Below, piece by piece: positions 8,973-18,202 of a DNA stretch of 64,000 nucleotides. This DNA is from an uncultured Caulobacterales bacterium (GTDB lineage Bacteria > Pseudomonadota > Alphaproteobacteria > Caulobacterales > Maricaulaceae): assembly GCA_937929915.1 (NCBI GenBank), contig CALFUN010000017.1:62001-126000 (forward strand), given 5' to 3'. A program made the translations under genes and the position numbers. Within the stretch, counting starts at the first letter, position 1. Every line of letters begins with the position of its first letter. The notes below the pieces were generated by a model. That model did no database searches. It saw only the letters and a program-made list of their open reading frames with translations, and was not told the origin of the DNA.

Positions 8973-10614
8973 AAAGTACCTCTTTAAAGGCTGGCACACC
9001 CAAACGATTAACGGCGTCGACAAAACGTTCGCCAGCCTTTCGTTTTTCAATATAAAAATCGACCATACGTTCAATCCCGTCGACAAGCTCATCTTGCGAG
9101 AAACCCGGCCCCGTAACTGTGCCGATGGCCGCATTTTCAGATGAATCACCGCCGAGTTTTACTTGGTAAAATTCAACGCCTGCTTTTTCGAGGCCAAGAA
9201 TACCGATATTGCCGACATGATGATGTCCGCAAGCATTAATGCAGCCCGAAATTTTAATCGACATTTCACCAATAATGCGCTGACGTTCTGGATCTTCGAA
9301 CCGTTTGGAAATTGCTTGACTGACAGGAATAGAGCGCGCTGTTGCAAGTGCGCAGAAATCCATACCCGGACAGCAAATAATATCTGTTATCAAGCCAATA
9401 TTATCCGCAGCCAATCCTGCATCTTGCAACCGTTTGAACAAAGCTGGTAGGTCAGATTTTTTGACATGTGGCAAGATAATATTTTGCTGATGTGTCGTGC
9501 GCAGCTGACTGAAACTAAAATCATCGGCAAGGTCTGCAACAATCCGCATTTGCTCAGAGGTAATATCACCCGGAGCTTTTTGTTGCGGTTTTAGCGATAT
9601 ATTCGCGATGACATACCCATCTTGCTTATGCGGGGCGGCATTGTTTTCATACCAAAGTGAAAAGGCCCGATTGCCCAGTAGCTCTTTTCGGAACGTCTCA
9701 TCATCCCCTGCGGTTTCATCAAAATCTGGATTAGAAAAATAGGCTGTGATACGTTCAATTTCCTCTTGCGAAACCGTTATATCCAGCGGTTTAAGCTGCT
9801 TATATTCCTGCGCAACTTGCTCACGAAATTCATCGATGCCTGTTTCTTGGACAAGGATTTTAATCCGCGCTTTATATTTATTATCCCGGCGACCATAGCG
9901 GTTATAAACCCGCAATGTGGCTTCGAGATATGGCAGTAGTTCAATACGCGGTAGAAACTCCCGCAATGTCTGGCCAAGAATAGGCGTTCGCCCCAAACCG
10001 CCGCCGACAAGAATATGATAGCCTATATCACCCTTATCATTTTTAACAATTTCAATCCCAATATCATGCGCTCGAATCAATGCGCGATCTGTCTTTGACC
10101 CAGTGACAGCAATTTTAAACTTCCGCGGCAAAAACGCAAATTCAGGATGCAATGTAGACCATTGTCGCAGCAATTCAGCCGTAGGCCGTGGGTCTTCAAT
10201 CTCATCGGCTGTCGCGCCAGCATAAGGATCAGAGGTTACATTGCGAATACAATTTCCCGAAGTCTGGAAACCGTGCATTTCAACTTCGGCCAATTCTTCA
10301 AGAATATCTGGCACATCGGTTAGCTCTGGCCAGTTAAACTGCATATTTTGCCGTGTTGTGATATGTCCATAACCACGATCATATTTATCTGCAATATGAG
10401 CAAGCTTGCGCATTTGATCAGAATTCATGGTTCCGTAAGGCACAGCCACGCGCAACATGTAAGCATGAAGCTGCAAATATAAGCCATTCATTAATCGTAA
10501 AGGCTTGAACTGATTTTCGCTTAAGCGGCCATCAAGGCGGCGCTCGACCTGTGTACGAAACTGGTCCACGCGCTCTTTAACAACCTGCGTATCAAATTCA
10601 TCATAGCGATACAT
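8965..10614 (-). CDS. cysI: Sulfite reductase hemoprotein subunit
   Basis: This 549-aa siroheme/[4Fe-4S] enzyme reduces sulfite to sulfide. The cluster and siroheme cysteines are C415 and C421 (CPGMDFC, C-x5-C) and C458 and C462 (GCINACGHHHVGN, C-x3-C). The usual tandem layout is visible: ferredoxin-like repeat, catalytic domain, repeat (TTRQNMQF and TTHQQNI mark the two arms). No CysJ flavoprotein gene is nearby, so electrons probably come from ferredoxin or from an unknown donor; DUF934 and DUF2849 neighbours are candidates for helper roles, but that is inference. It starts 2 bp after DUF2849 ends. Confidence 0.95.
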   Translation of the reverse strand: MYRYDEFDTQVVKERVDQFRTQVERRLDGRLSENQFKPLRLMNGLYLQLHAYMLRVAVPYGTMNSDQMRKLAHIADKYDRGYGHITTRQNMQFNWPELTDVPDILEELAEVEMHGFQTSGNCIRNVTSDPYAGATADEIEDPRPTAELLRQWSTLHPEFAFLPRKFKIAVTGSKTDRALIRAHDIGIEIVKNDKGDIGYHILVGGGLGRTPILGQTLREFLPRIELLPYLEATLRVYNRYGRRDNKYKARIKILVQETGIDEFREQVAQEYKQLKPLDITVSQEEIERITAYFSNPDFDETAGDDETFRKELLGNRAFSLWYENNAAPHKQDGYVIANISLKPQQKAPGDITSEQMRIVADLADDFSFSQLRTTHQQNIILPHVKKSDLPALFKRLQDAGLAADNIGLITDIICCPGMDFCALATARSIPVSQAISKRFEDPERQRIIGEMSIKISGCINACGHHHVGNIGILGLEKAGVEFYQVKLGGDSSENAAIGTVTGPGFSQDELVDGIERMVDFYIEKRKAGERFVDAVNRLGVPAFKEVLYV

Positions 10615-10616
10615 AA

Positions 10617-10967
10617 TTAGTCCTTCTTGGCTGTGGCGGATTGTTTAGCAGTTGGATCTTTAGCAATCACATCAGCTGCCGTATCCCAACTTGGGCCGTT
10701 CATACGGAATGTCTCGCGGTAACGCGCAGGCTGGCCGCTCTTCGCATCAATATCTATGAAGTAAACTCCGACAACCAGATTGGCTTTGTCATCCTTTGCA
10801 CCTTGCGCTTGCATTGCATCAATTTGGTCTTGATCTTCAGTAATCAAGGCATCTTTAAAATCGCGTGACCATGTCATATCTTGCGTTAGCCACACACTAT
10901 AGCCCTCGCGCAATTCATTAGCCGTCAAAGCTTGCGGGCCTTTACCTTTATGTTTCAATGTACTCAT
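10617..10967 (-). CDS. DUF2849 family protein
   Basis: This 116-aa protein of unknown function has the DUF2849 pattern: a short core around residues 15-90 with ANELREGYSVWLTQDMTW and VVGVYFIDID. In alphaproteobacteria DUF2849 sits between cysG and cysI, as it does here: it overlaps cysG by 4 bp and ends 2 bp before cysI. No catalytic motif or membrane segment is visible. Its conserved position suggests an accessory role in siroheme insertion or sulfite reduction; that is only inferred from context. Confidence 0.85.
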   Translation of the reverse strand: MSTLKHKGKGPQALTANELREGYSVWLTQDMTWSRDFKDALITEDQDQIDAMQAQGAKDDKANLVVGVYFIDIDAKSGQPARYRETFRMNGPSWDTAADVIAKDPTAKQSATAKKD

Positions 10968-12367
10968 TTTGCAGCTCTTTTCAGAAGAGTATTGGCGGCA
11001 AAGCCGCGGGCGTTATAGCCGATCAATAAAATCGCAGGGCCTTTAATGCCTTTGGCAATCAAAGCATCAGGCAGGTTTTCTAGCGTTGTTGAGAGAATAA
11101 TCTGGTTCGGGCGAGAGGCATTTTCAATGACACAAACAGGCCGCCCACGTTCCGCGCCATGTAAAAGCAAACGTCCTTGAATAAATCGCGAGGCACCGAC
11201 TCCCATATAAACCGCCGCACGCGCACCTTTAGCCGATAAGTTTTTCCAATCTTGTTCAGCAAAGCCTTTCGCGTCATGCCCTGTCATGAGAGCAATCGCT
11301 TTATTCTTGCCCCGCGTTGTCAGCGATGCGCCAATTTCTGCGGCCGCAGACGCGGCAGAGGTAATCCCCGGAATAATAGACGTTTCAATCTTTGCAGCTT
11401 CGAGCGCATCCAATTCTTCGTCAGCGCGGCCAAAAATAAGCGGATCTCCGCTTTTCAAGCGCACGACCATATGGCCTTGATTGGCTTTTTCAATCAAAAT
11501 GGCATTAATATCCGATTGCGGTGTTGATACCCCGCCTGGTTCTTTGCCGACATATATATATTCAGCCTCGCGGCGTGATAGCTCCATCACCTTATCACTA
11601 ACAAGACGATCATAAACAATCACATCTGCTGCGTGGAGCGCTTGGCGCGCAGCAATAGTGAGAAGATCAGGGTTACCCGGCCCTGCCCCAACAAGAATAA
11701 CCTTACCGCCCATATCTTTTTCAGGCATATTTAAGGCGCGTTCAACTCGAGCCGATAGTTCCGCATCATTTAAACGTAAATGACTATCCAGATTTTTATT
11801 GTCAAAAATTCGTGCCCAAAAACGCTGCCTATCTGACAAAGCGGGCATTAATGTTTTGACTTTGGCGCGCAAGTCTTGCGTTTTAAGCGCCAGACGGCCC
11901 AATGTTATTGGCAAGCGTGTTTCCAAATCAGATTTAAGCGCTCGCGATAAACCCGGGCTTGTGCCTTCACTGCCAATGGAGATCACAACTGGAGCGCGGT
12001 CAACAAGTGCTGGCGTAATAAAGCTACATGCCGCTTTCTGGTCAGCCGCATTGACGGGGATATTTTGTGCAGAGGCTAAAGCTGCGATTTGCGCATTTAG
12101 CGCATCATCTTCGGTAGCGGCATAAATAAGCGCCGCCCCGTTTAGGTCTGCGGGTGTAAACCCGCGCGCTTCATGCGTTATCTTGGCGTCATTAACATGG
12201 GCCGCATCAATCCAGCGCTGCACTTCTGGGTTTACATCAACGGCCAGAATGAGGATATGCGCTTCAGTTTTAATGAGCGTGCGCAATTTAGCTTCTGCCG
12301 CCTCGCCAGCGCCAACCACTAAGATTTTGGCCTCACGTGTATTTATATGAATAGGTAAATATTGCAT
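10964..12367 (-). CDS. cysG: Siroheme synthase (trifunctional CysG)
   Basis: The 467-aa protein makes siroheme for CysI. The N-terminal part (about 1-150) is the precorrin-2 dehydrogenase/ferrochelatase domain with a Rossmann start (ILVVGAGEAAEAKLRTLI), a dimerisation segment to about 215, then the uroporphyrinogen-III C-methyltransferase domain from about residue 220: VILVGAGPGNPDLLTIAA, VVRLKSGDPLIFGR and IIPGITSAASAAAE. It is the first gene of the four-gene minus-strand operon and is divergent from the XRE-cupin regulator, with a palindrome in the intergenic space. Confidence 0.95.
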   Translation of the reverse strand: MQYLPIHINTREAKILVVGAGEAAEAKLRTLIKTEAHILILAVDVNPEVQRWIDAAHVNDAKITHEARGFTPADLNGAALIYAATEDDALNAQIAALASAQNIPVNAADQKAACSFITPALVDRAPVVISIGSEGTSPGLSRALKSDLETRLPITLGRLALKTQDLRAKVKTLMPALSDRQRFWARIFDNKNLDSHLRLNDAELSARVERALNMPEKDMGGKVILVGAGPGNPDLLTIAARQALHAADVIVYDRLVSDKVMELSRREAEYIYVGKEPGGVSTPQSDINAILIEKANQGHMVVRLKSGDPLIFGRADEELDALEAAKIETSIIPGITSAASAAAEIGASLTTRGKNKAIALMTGHDAKGFAEQDWKNLSAKGARAAVYMGVGASRFIQGRLLLHGAERGRPVCVIENASRPNQIILSTTLENLPDALIAKGIKGPAILLIGYNARGFAANTLLKRAAK

Positions 12368-12406
12368 AATTAAGCCAAATGCGGTGTTCTCTTGATTAAA
12401 TTCAGC

Positions 12407-12422
12407 GTTCTATATATAGAAC
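12407..12422. promoter_or_regulatory. Perfect 16-bp palindrome, candidate operator
   Basis: GTTCTATATATAGAAC is a perfect inverted repeat in the 111 bp between the start of cysG (12367, minus strand) and the preferred start of the XRE-cupin regulator (12479, plus strand). Its place and symmetry fit an operator for a dimeric helix-turn-helix protein, most simply the adjacent regulator acting on both itself and the cys operon. Its AT core also resembles a -10 region, so it could overlap a promoter. The assignment is inference. Confidence 0.5.
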
Positions 12423-12478
12423 AATCTGAAAAATCAAATCCAAACTGGGGTTATGCTGCAGCATATCACATAAACGTC

Positions 12479-13093
12479 ATGGCTAGACAAAAAAGACAAC
12501 CTTGCGCGCAAACTGACGCGCTCACCGAAAAACTCGGGCAGACTATATTACGCCTGCGCACCGCAGATAAGATGTCGCTAGGAGATTTATCTGACCTATC
12601 AGGCGTAGCAAAATCTATGATTTCCCAGATTGAAAAAAACGAGACGAACCCGACATTGGCCACTTTGTCGCGTTTATCACAAGCTCTGGGCACCAGCGTA
12701 GAAGCCATTGTCTCGCAAGATGATGACACGCCTGCCTTCTTGGCCAAAGCCGAAGTTAAAGACACACCTGTATTATTCAGTGAAGATGGTTTGTGCAAAC
12801 TTCGCATCATTGGCTCTATTGATACTGTACAATTCGTACAGTGGTATGATTTTACAGCTAAAGCGGGCGGGCAGCTTATCAGTTCCCCTCACCCGATAGG
12901 TTCCATTGAAAATCTGAGTATTCTACACGGCAAGGTGCGTGTTACGGCGGGCACAGAAAGCTGGACAGCAAAGGCGGGAGAAACGCTACGTTACCGCGCT
13001 GATCGCCCGCATAAAATTGAAAATATCGGCGATACAGAGGCGCATGCTACAATGGTCAACATACTGGCTCATGCTGTTAGAACAATAAATTAA
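12479..13093 (+). CDS. XRE-family regulator with C-terminal cupin domain
   Basis: The preferred product is 204 aa. Residues about 18-78 form an XRE helix-turn-helix (LRTADKMSLGDLSDLSGV, then SMISQIEKNETNPTLATL), and residues about 115-200 a small cupin barrel (ENLSILHGKVRV and AGETLRYRADRPHKIEN). This pairing is typical of one-domain sensors that bind a small ligand through the cupin. I chose the ATG at 12479 over an upstream one at 12392 because the upstream extension is unlike the family and would run over the 12407-12422 palindrome. The gene is divergent from the cysG operon, so control of sulfite reduction is a reasonable guess. The ligand is not known. Confidence 0.82.
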   Translation: MARQKRQPCAQTDALTEKLGQTILRLRTADKMSLGDLSDLSGVAKSMISQIEKNETNPTLATLSRLSQALGTSVEAIVSQDDDTPAFLAKAEVKDTPVLFSEDGLCKLRIIGSIDTVQFVQWYDFTAKAGGQLISSPHPIGSIENLSILHGKVRVTAGTESWTAKAGETLRYRADRPHKIENIGDTEAHATMVNILAHAVRTIN

Positions 13094-13156
13094 GTTTTCT
13101 GCCATCTTTTTTAGCAAAGCCTTGCGATTATACGCCATTAGGCTAAATACGCGGGC

Positions 13157-14509
13157 ATGAATTACCACTCTCATAGCAACCCAAAAGTAAAAGCTCGCTT
13201 TGGGGACGCCCTGCTCGCTAGCCTTGCAACAGATGGCGGGTTATGGATGCCCGATAGCCTTCCATATTTCAATCCAGAGCAAACCGCAGAGATGGGCGCG
13301 ATGAGTTTTGCCGATTGCGCAACCTTTCTTTCGCGGAAATTTGTTGATGAGCGGTATTTTACAGATGATTTGAAAACCATCTGCCAAGATGCTTATGATT
13401 TTGATGTGCCAATCGTGACACTTGACGGCAAACCTCTCGATACGGCCATGCCTGAGCGCGATAATGATTATATCTTAGAGCTATTTCATGGCCCGACATT
13501 GGCTTTTAAAGATTTTGCAGCCCGTTTCATGGCCCGTGCTGCGAGTCATTTGATGCAGGCAAGCGGAGAAACGCGCACAATTCTTGTAGCAACATCAGGC
13601 GATACAGGCGGCGCGATAGGAGATGCCTTTCTAGATCAAGACGGTATCAATGTCTTCATCCTCTTTCCGCAAGGCGGGGTGAGTGCAACCCAAGAACAAC
13701 AGCTTTGTACAATGGGACGTAGAGGCTGTAATGTGCGCGCCATAGCGATTGACGGCACATTTGATGATTGCCAACAACTTGTCAAAGATGCCTTTGGGAA
13801 CAAAGATTTAAGTCAAAAACATAACCTTATGTCGGCCAATTCCATCAATGTTGGCCGCGTCATTCCGCAAAGTTTTTATTATTTTTGGACTAGTCTGCAG
13901 CTCAAAGCAGCGCATGGCGATCGCCCCCTCGTTTATTCTATTCCTTCAGGAAATTTAGGGAATTTAACGGGCGGGTTAATTGCCAAGAAAATGGGCGCGC
14001 CCATTGACCGTTTTGTTATTGGCAATAATAGCAATGACCCTTTTGTAGATTACCTCAACACAGGCACTTATCGCCCGCGTCCAAGTGTTCCAACGCTCTC
14101 CAATGCTATGGATATTGGCCGGCCAAATAATTTCCCGCGTATTCTAAATCTCTATGAGGGAAATTATGAGGCGATTAAGAATATTTGCTGGGGGGCTTCT
14201 TTTACAGATGCAGAAACAGAACGGCATATGCGTAAAGTTTACAATGCAACCAATTACATCATGTGCCCTCATACGGCTGTCGGGCATTTAGCCATGGAAG
14301 CTTTCTGTGATGGTGTTGAAACTGACTTTACCAAAGTCACAGTCGGCACAGCTCATCCTGCGAAATTTTCAGGTAGCGTAGAACGTATTTTACACACGGA
14401 TCTGCCTGTGCCGGCCCCGTTAGTTAGGGCTATGCGCAAACAAAAACGCGTTCATATTATGCAGCCTGCTCTTGATAGTCTGGCTGATTATCTCGCTATA
14501 CACGCCTAA
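13157..14509 (+). CDS. thrC: Threonine synthase
   Basis: The 450-aa PLP enzyme converts O-phospho-L-homoserine to L-threonine. The PLP lysine is K118 in HGPTLAFKDFAARF, followed by VATSGDTGGA and, later, YSIPSGNLGNLTGGL, the phosphate-binding region. The N-terminal YHSHSNPKVKARFGDALLASL is typical of the long (class I) bacterial form. The stop overlaps the next start by one base (TAATG), so the two genes are probably coupled. In alphaproteobacteria thrC often lies among housekeeping genes, as here. Confidence 0.95.
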   Translation: MNYHSHSNPKVKARFGDALLASLATDGGLWMPDSLPYFNPEQTAEMGAMSFADCATFLSRKFVDERYFTDDLKTICQDAYDFDVPIVTLDGKPLDTAMPERDNDYILELFHGPTLAFKDFAARFMARAASHLMQASGETRTILVATSGDTGGAIGDAFLDQDGINVFILFPQGGVSATQEQQLCTMGRRGCNVRAIAIDGTFDDCQQLVKDAFGNKDLSQKHNLMSANSINVGRVIPQSFYYFWTSLQLKAAHGDRPLVYSIPSGNLGNLTGGLIAKKMGAPIDRFVIGNNSNDPFVDYLNTGTYRPRPSVPTLSNAMDIGRPNNFPRILNLYEGNYEAIKNICWGASFTDAETERHMRKVYNATNYIMCPHTAVGHLAMEAFCDGVETDFTKVTVGTAHPAKFSGSVERILHTDLPVPAPLVRAMRKQKRVHIMQPALDSLADYLAIHA

Positions 14510-15153
14510 TGCAGCTCTCCCGCGCAGAATTTGAGGCCCGTTATACGGCTGGAACGCTGCGCATCGCCCTTATCGGCATGTCCAATATCGGGAAAAGCTA
14601 CACAGCCATGCGCCTTGCAACACATTATGATATGTCCTTGATAGAAGTGGACAAATTAATCTGGGAAGACCTTGGCCAAAGCAGTATGGATGATTTTGCG
14701 GCATGGCAAGGTCATCCTTATTCGAAAGGTTATAATGAACGCGAGGCGCAATCTATTGCCCTTGAAACGAAAGCCACCACTAAAGCCCTACGCACCCAAT
14801 CACATAACCCTTTATTGGATACAACAGGCAGCGTGATTTACACGAGCCAAGCGGTTTTAGACAGATTAAAAACGCAATATTACACCATACATATACGGGC
14901 TTCAGAAAATGCCGTTAATCGTTTGAAAATACAGTATTTTAAACAACCTAAACCGCTAATTTGGGCAGGTTATTATAAAGACATTGATGGCAAAACGCCC
15001 AGTGAATCCATTTTGGACTGTTATCCGAAACTCCTCGCAGCCAGAGCCAAAGCATATAGCGCGATTGCGGATCACACGCTCGAATCCAGTTTTATCCTCA
15101 ATCCTGACATTGGTATTGCCGATATATATGAGGCTTTAAAGCCAGCCAGTTAG
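14509..15153 (+). CDS. P-loop protein of shikimate-kinase-like fold, unknown substrate
   Basis: This 214-aa protein has a Walker A motif near residue 24 (GMSNIGKSY), at the end of a first strand IALIG, which fits the small nucleoside/shikimate kinase fold. A downstream DTTGSVIY may be the Walker B-like strand. Otherwise I do not recognise it. It is translationally coupled to thrC, and its 3' end overlaps the 3' end of the convergent hemH by 18 bp. The thrC link hints at a small-molecule kinase or a regulatory nucleotide binder, but no substrate can be assigned. Confidence 0.65.
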   Translation: MQLSRAEFEARYTAGTLRIALIGMSNIGKSYTAMRLATHYDMSLIEVDKLIWEDLGQSSMDDFAAWQGHPYSKGYNEREAQSIALETKATTKALRTQSHNPLLDTTGSVIYTSQAVLDRLKTQYYTIHIRASENAVNRLKIQYFKQPKPLIWAGYYKDIDGKTPSESILDCYPKLLAARAKAYSAIADHTLESSFILNPDIGIADIYEALKPAS

Positions 15154-16146
15154 CAACCGTTCTCTGGCAAGTTCCGCGAGTAAATCTATATGATCTTCGC
15201 GCGCATTTAAGCATGGTATCGCCGTGAATTTCTCGCCGCCCGCCTCTTCGAAGCTCTCATGCGCTTCAATGGCAATTTCTTCAAGTGTTTCAAGGCAGTC
15301 TGCTGAAAAACCTGGCATCATCACAGCGACTTTTTTCACGCCTTGGCCTGGCAGGGCTTCGAGGGTTTTATCGGTGTAAGGTTGCAGCCACGCTTTTGGG
15401 CCAAAACGCGATTGGAATGTCGCATATAGTTGCGCCTCACTCATATCCAATTCCGAACGCAGTAGCTCCGTGGTTTCCAAGCATTCACCTTGATATGGGT
15501 CGCCCTTATCAACATAGCTTTGCGGTAGGCCGTGATAGGATGTCAAAATAACATCGGGTGTCCAGTCAAGCGTTGCAAGGTGGTCTTTCACGCTTTGTCC
15601 TAGCGCCGTGATAAAGCGCGGATCATCATAATAATGCCTCATAAACCGTAATTCTGGCACATCCATACGGTCTTCGAGCGCCATAGCCACACCATCATAT
15701 ACAGAGGCCGTCGTTGCGCCAGCAAATTGAGGATACATTGGTAATATGGCAATGCGCGTACATCCGCGCGCTTTGAGGCTATCAAGAGCATCGCCTATGG
15801 ACGGATTTCCGTAACGCATGGCAATATCGACAATCACATCATCACCAAGCCGCTCTTGCACGCCCGCCGCTTGCGCGCGGGTAATCCGAATAAGCGGCGC
15901 CTCCATGCGCTCCAAATCCCCTTCCAAGCCTTCAGGTTGGTTCCAGATCGAGGCATAAGCCTGCGCGGATTTTTTAGGCCGCGTACGCAAAATAATGCCA
16001 TGCAATATAGGACACCAAATCCAGCGCGATGTATCAATGACACGGTAGTCATGCAAAAACTGCCCAAGATATTTACGAGTCGCGGCTGCATTTGGGCCGT
16101 CAGGCGACCCAAGATTTACCAATAATAGCCCCGCCTTGTCTGTCAT
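15136..16146 (-). CDS. hemH: Ferrochelatase
   Basis: The 336-aa enzyme inserts Fe2+ into protoporphyrin IX, the last step of haem synthesis. Signatures are LLLVNLGSPDGPN at the N terminus, AMRYGNPSIGDAL, ILPMYPQFAGATTASVYD, the SYHGLPQSYVDKGDPY region with the metal-binding histidine, and MMPGFSADCLETLEEI. Length matches bacterial ferrochelatases. Its 3' end overlaps the convergent P-loop gene by 18 bp. Confidence 0.95.
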   Translation of the reverse strand: MTDKAGLLLVNLGSPDGPNAAATRKYLGQFLHDYRVIDTSRWIWCPILHGIILRTRPKKSAQAYASIWNQPEGLEGDLERMEAPLIRITRAQAAGVQERLGDDVIVDIAMRYGNPSIGDALDSLKARGCTRIAILPMYPQFAGATTASVYDGVAMALEDRMDVPELRFMRHYYDDPRFITALGQSVKDHLATLDWTPDVILTSYHGLPQSYVDKGDPYQGECLETTELLRSELDMSEAQLYATFQSRFGPKAWLQPYTDKTLEALPGQGVKKVAVMMPGFSADCLETLEEIAIEAHESFEEAGGEKFTAIPCLNAREDHIDLLAELARERLLTGWL

Positions 16147-16197
16147 TCTGTGTCCTTTTCGCCGCAGTCATGCGTAAATCATTCAATCCTAAGCTCC

Positions 16198-16268
16198 ATA
16201 TAGACTTAAGACTTACTCTATGCCTTGACCGACAAAGCCATGTGCCTAGGATTGCTAAAAGTCTATAT
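16198..16268. repeat. 10-bp inverted repeat pair upstream of the M2 peptidase
   Basis: ATATAGACTT at 16198-16207 and its exact complement AAGTCTATAT at 16259-16268 flank 51 bp in the space between hemH (divergent) and the M2 peptidase gene. The right arm lies about 20 bp before the peptidase ATG, close to the GGAGG ribosome site at 16276-16280. The pair could be two half-sites looped by a regulator, or chance. No clear promoter could be assigned. Confidence 0.3.
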
Positions 16269-16287
16269 AGTTTGATGGAGGATATAT

Positions 16288-18147
16288 ATGAAACACGCAT
16301 TATTACTAGCCACTAGCTTGAGCTTATTTGCTTTAACGGCTTGCCAAAATCCAACCATAGACAGCGAGACATCACAAACCGTCAAAGACGCTGTGGAAAC
16401 AGTCACGCAAAATGATGCACCTACCCTACAAGACGCCAAAGAATTTCTGGAAACCACAGAAGCGCGGCTTGTCGAATTCAATCTACGCTCCGCAAAAACA
16501 GCTTGGGCAAAGGCGACAAATATCACCGATGCAACAAATGAAGCCGAAGCCATCGTAAATGCCGAAGGCGCGAAATTATCGACCGAATTATCAAACGCTG
16601 CCAAACGCTTTAATGATCTTAGTCTGCCTGCAGATATGCGCCGTAAAATTGACGGACTGAAACGCGGTAGTAGCTTCCCAGCGCCTGAAAAAGAGGGCGC
16701 CGCAGATGAGTTAGCCCAAATCATGACACGCCTTGATTCGCGGTACGGTACAGGTAAATTCACCTATAAGGGCGAGACACTCACTTTAGGCCAAGCCTCA
16801 GATGTCATTGCCGAATCGCGCGATCCTGCAGAGCTTCAAGCGATTTGGGAAGGCTGGCGGACAATCTCCCCTGCTATGAAGGATGATTATGCGCGCATGG
16901 TTGAAATCATTAATGAAGGCGCGCGTGAATTAGGCTATGATGATGCAGGCGCGCTATGGCGCGGCGGTTATGATATGGACGGTGATGCCTTCACCAAAGA
17001 GGCTGATCGCCTTTGGGGGCAAGTCAAGCCGCTTTACGATCAGTTGCATTGCTATGTGCGCAGTGAGCTTAATGAAAAATACGGCGATACAGTTGTTCCG
17101 CTTGATCAACCCATTCGCGCTGATATTCTGGGCAATATGTGGGGTCAAAGTTGGGGCAATGTATTTGATGAAGTTGCGCCTGCAAACGCTGTTAAAGGTG
17201 TTGATGTAACACAGCTTTTGAAAGATAAAAATTACGACCCAGTCAAAATGGTCGAGGTCGGAGAAAAATTCTTCACCTCTATGGGCTTTGCTCCGCTGCC
17301 TGAAACGTTCTGGGAGCGCTCTCAAATTGTAAAGCCCGAAGGCCGCGAGGTTGTTTGTCATGCCTCGGCTTGGAATCTTGATGACAAAGATGATGTTCGC
17401 ATAAAAATGTGTACCAAAGTTAACGCCGAAGACTTCTCAACCGTGCATCATGAACTTGGGCATAATTTCTACCAACGCGCTTATAAAGATCAGCCTGTAT
17501 TTTATCGCAGCGGCGCCAATGACGGCTTCCATGAGGCCATTGGTGATATGATTGCTTTATCTATCACGCCTGAGTATCTGGTTGAGATTGGCTTACTAGA
17601 GAAAGAGGCTGTCCCGGGCGCGGATGCAGATCTGACGCTGCTTATGCGCCAAGCTATGGACAAGGTAGCTTTTCTGCCGTTCGGCCTCATGGTCGATCAA
17701 TGGCGCTGGAAAGTTTTTTCAGGAGAATATAGCCCCGCTGACTATAATGATGGGTGGTGGGAGTTACGCGAGAAATATCAAGGCTTGCGCGCCCCGAGTG
17801 AGCGCCCTGCAGATGCTTTTGACCCAGGTGCAAAATATCATATCCCAGGTAACACGCCATATATGCGTTACTTCCTCGCCCATATTTTGCAGTTCCAATT
17901 CCACAAAGCCGCATGTGATATTGCGGGTGTGGAAGGCCCGCTTCACCGCTGTTCTGTTTATAATAATAAAGAAGTTGGCGCACGGTTTAACGCCATGATG
18001 GAAATGGGCCAATCCAAGCCTTGGCCAGATGCGCTTGAGGCGTTTACAGGTACGCGTGATATGGACGGATCTGCGATTTTGGAATATTTCGCCCCGCTCA
18101 TGACCTATCTTGAAGCAGAAAATAAAGATAAAAGCTGTGGATGGTAA
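16288..18147 (+). CDS. M2-family zinc dipeptidyl carboxypeptidase lipoprotein
   Basis: The 619-aa product is a bacterial relative of angiotensin-converting enzyme. A lipoprotein signal (LFALTAC) precedes a helical N-terminal region. The zinc site is H388-E389-x-x-H392 (HHELGH) with the third ligand E416 in GFHEAIGD, 24 residues on, as in gluzincins. The family removes C-terminal dipeptides from peptides, here probably in the periplasm. The ATG has a strong GGAGG six bases upstream. The gene stands alone; an inverted repeat lies in its upstream region. Confidence 0.88.
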   Translation: MKHALLLATSLSLFALTACQNPTIDSETSQTVKDAVETVTQNDAPTLQDAKEFLETTEARLVEFNLRSAKTAWAKATNITDATNEAEAIVNAEGAKLSTELSNAAKRFNDLSLPADMRRKIDGLKRGSSFPAPEKEGAADELAQIMTRLDSRYGTGKFTYKGETLTLGQASDVIAESRDPAELQAIWEGWRTISPAMKDDYARMVEIINEGARELGYDDAGALWRGGYDMDGDAFTKEADRLWGQVKPLYDQLHCYVRSELNEKYGDTVVPLDQPIRADILGNMWGQSWGNVFDEVAPANAVKGVDVTQLLKDKNYDPVKMVEVGEKFFTSMGFAPLPETFWERSQIVKPEGREVVCHASAWNLDDKDDVRIKMCTKVNAEDFSTVHHELGHNFYQRAYKDQPVFYRSGANDGFHEAIGDMIALSITPEYLVEIGLLEKEAVPGADADLTLLMRQAMDKVAFLPFGLMVDQWRWKVFSGEYSPADYNDGWWELREKYQGLRAPSERPADAFDPGAKYHIPGNTPYMRYFLAHILQFQFHKAACDIAGVEGPLHRCSVYNNKEVGARFNAMMEMGQSKPWPDALEAFTGTRDMDGSAILEYFAPLMTYLEAENKDKSCGW

Positions 18148-18202
18148 TCACGTTTCCAATATAGTTAATCGCTAAGTAAGGATTTCAGCATAGGAATTTT
18201 AT

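Noticed and set aside
12824-12842. Inverted repeat ACTGTAC-AATTC-GTACAGT
   Set aside because: It lies inside the XRE-cupin coding sequence and is explained by codons; no reason to treat it as a site.
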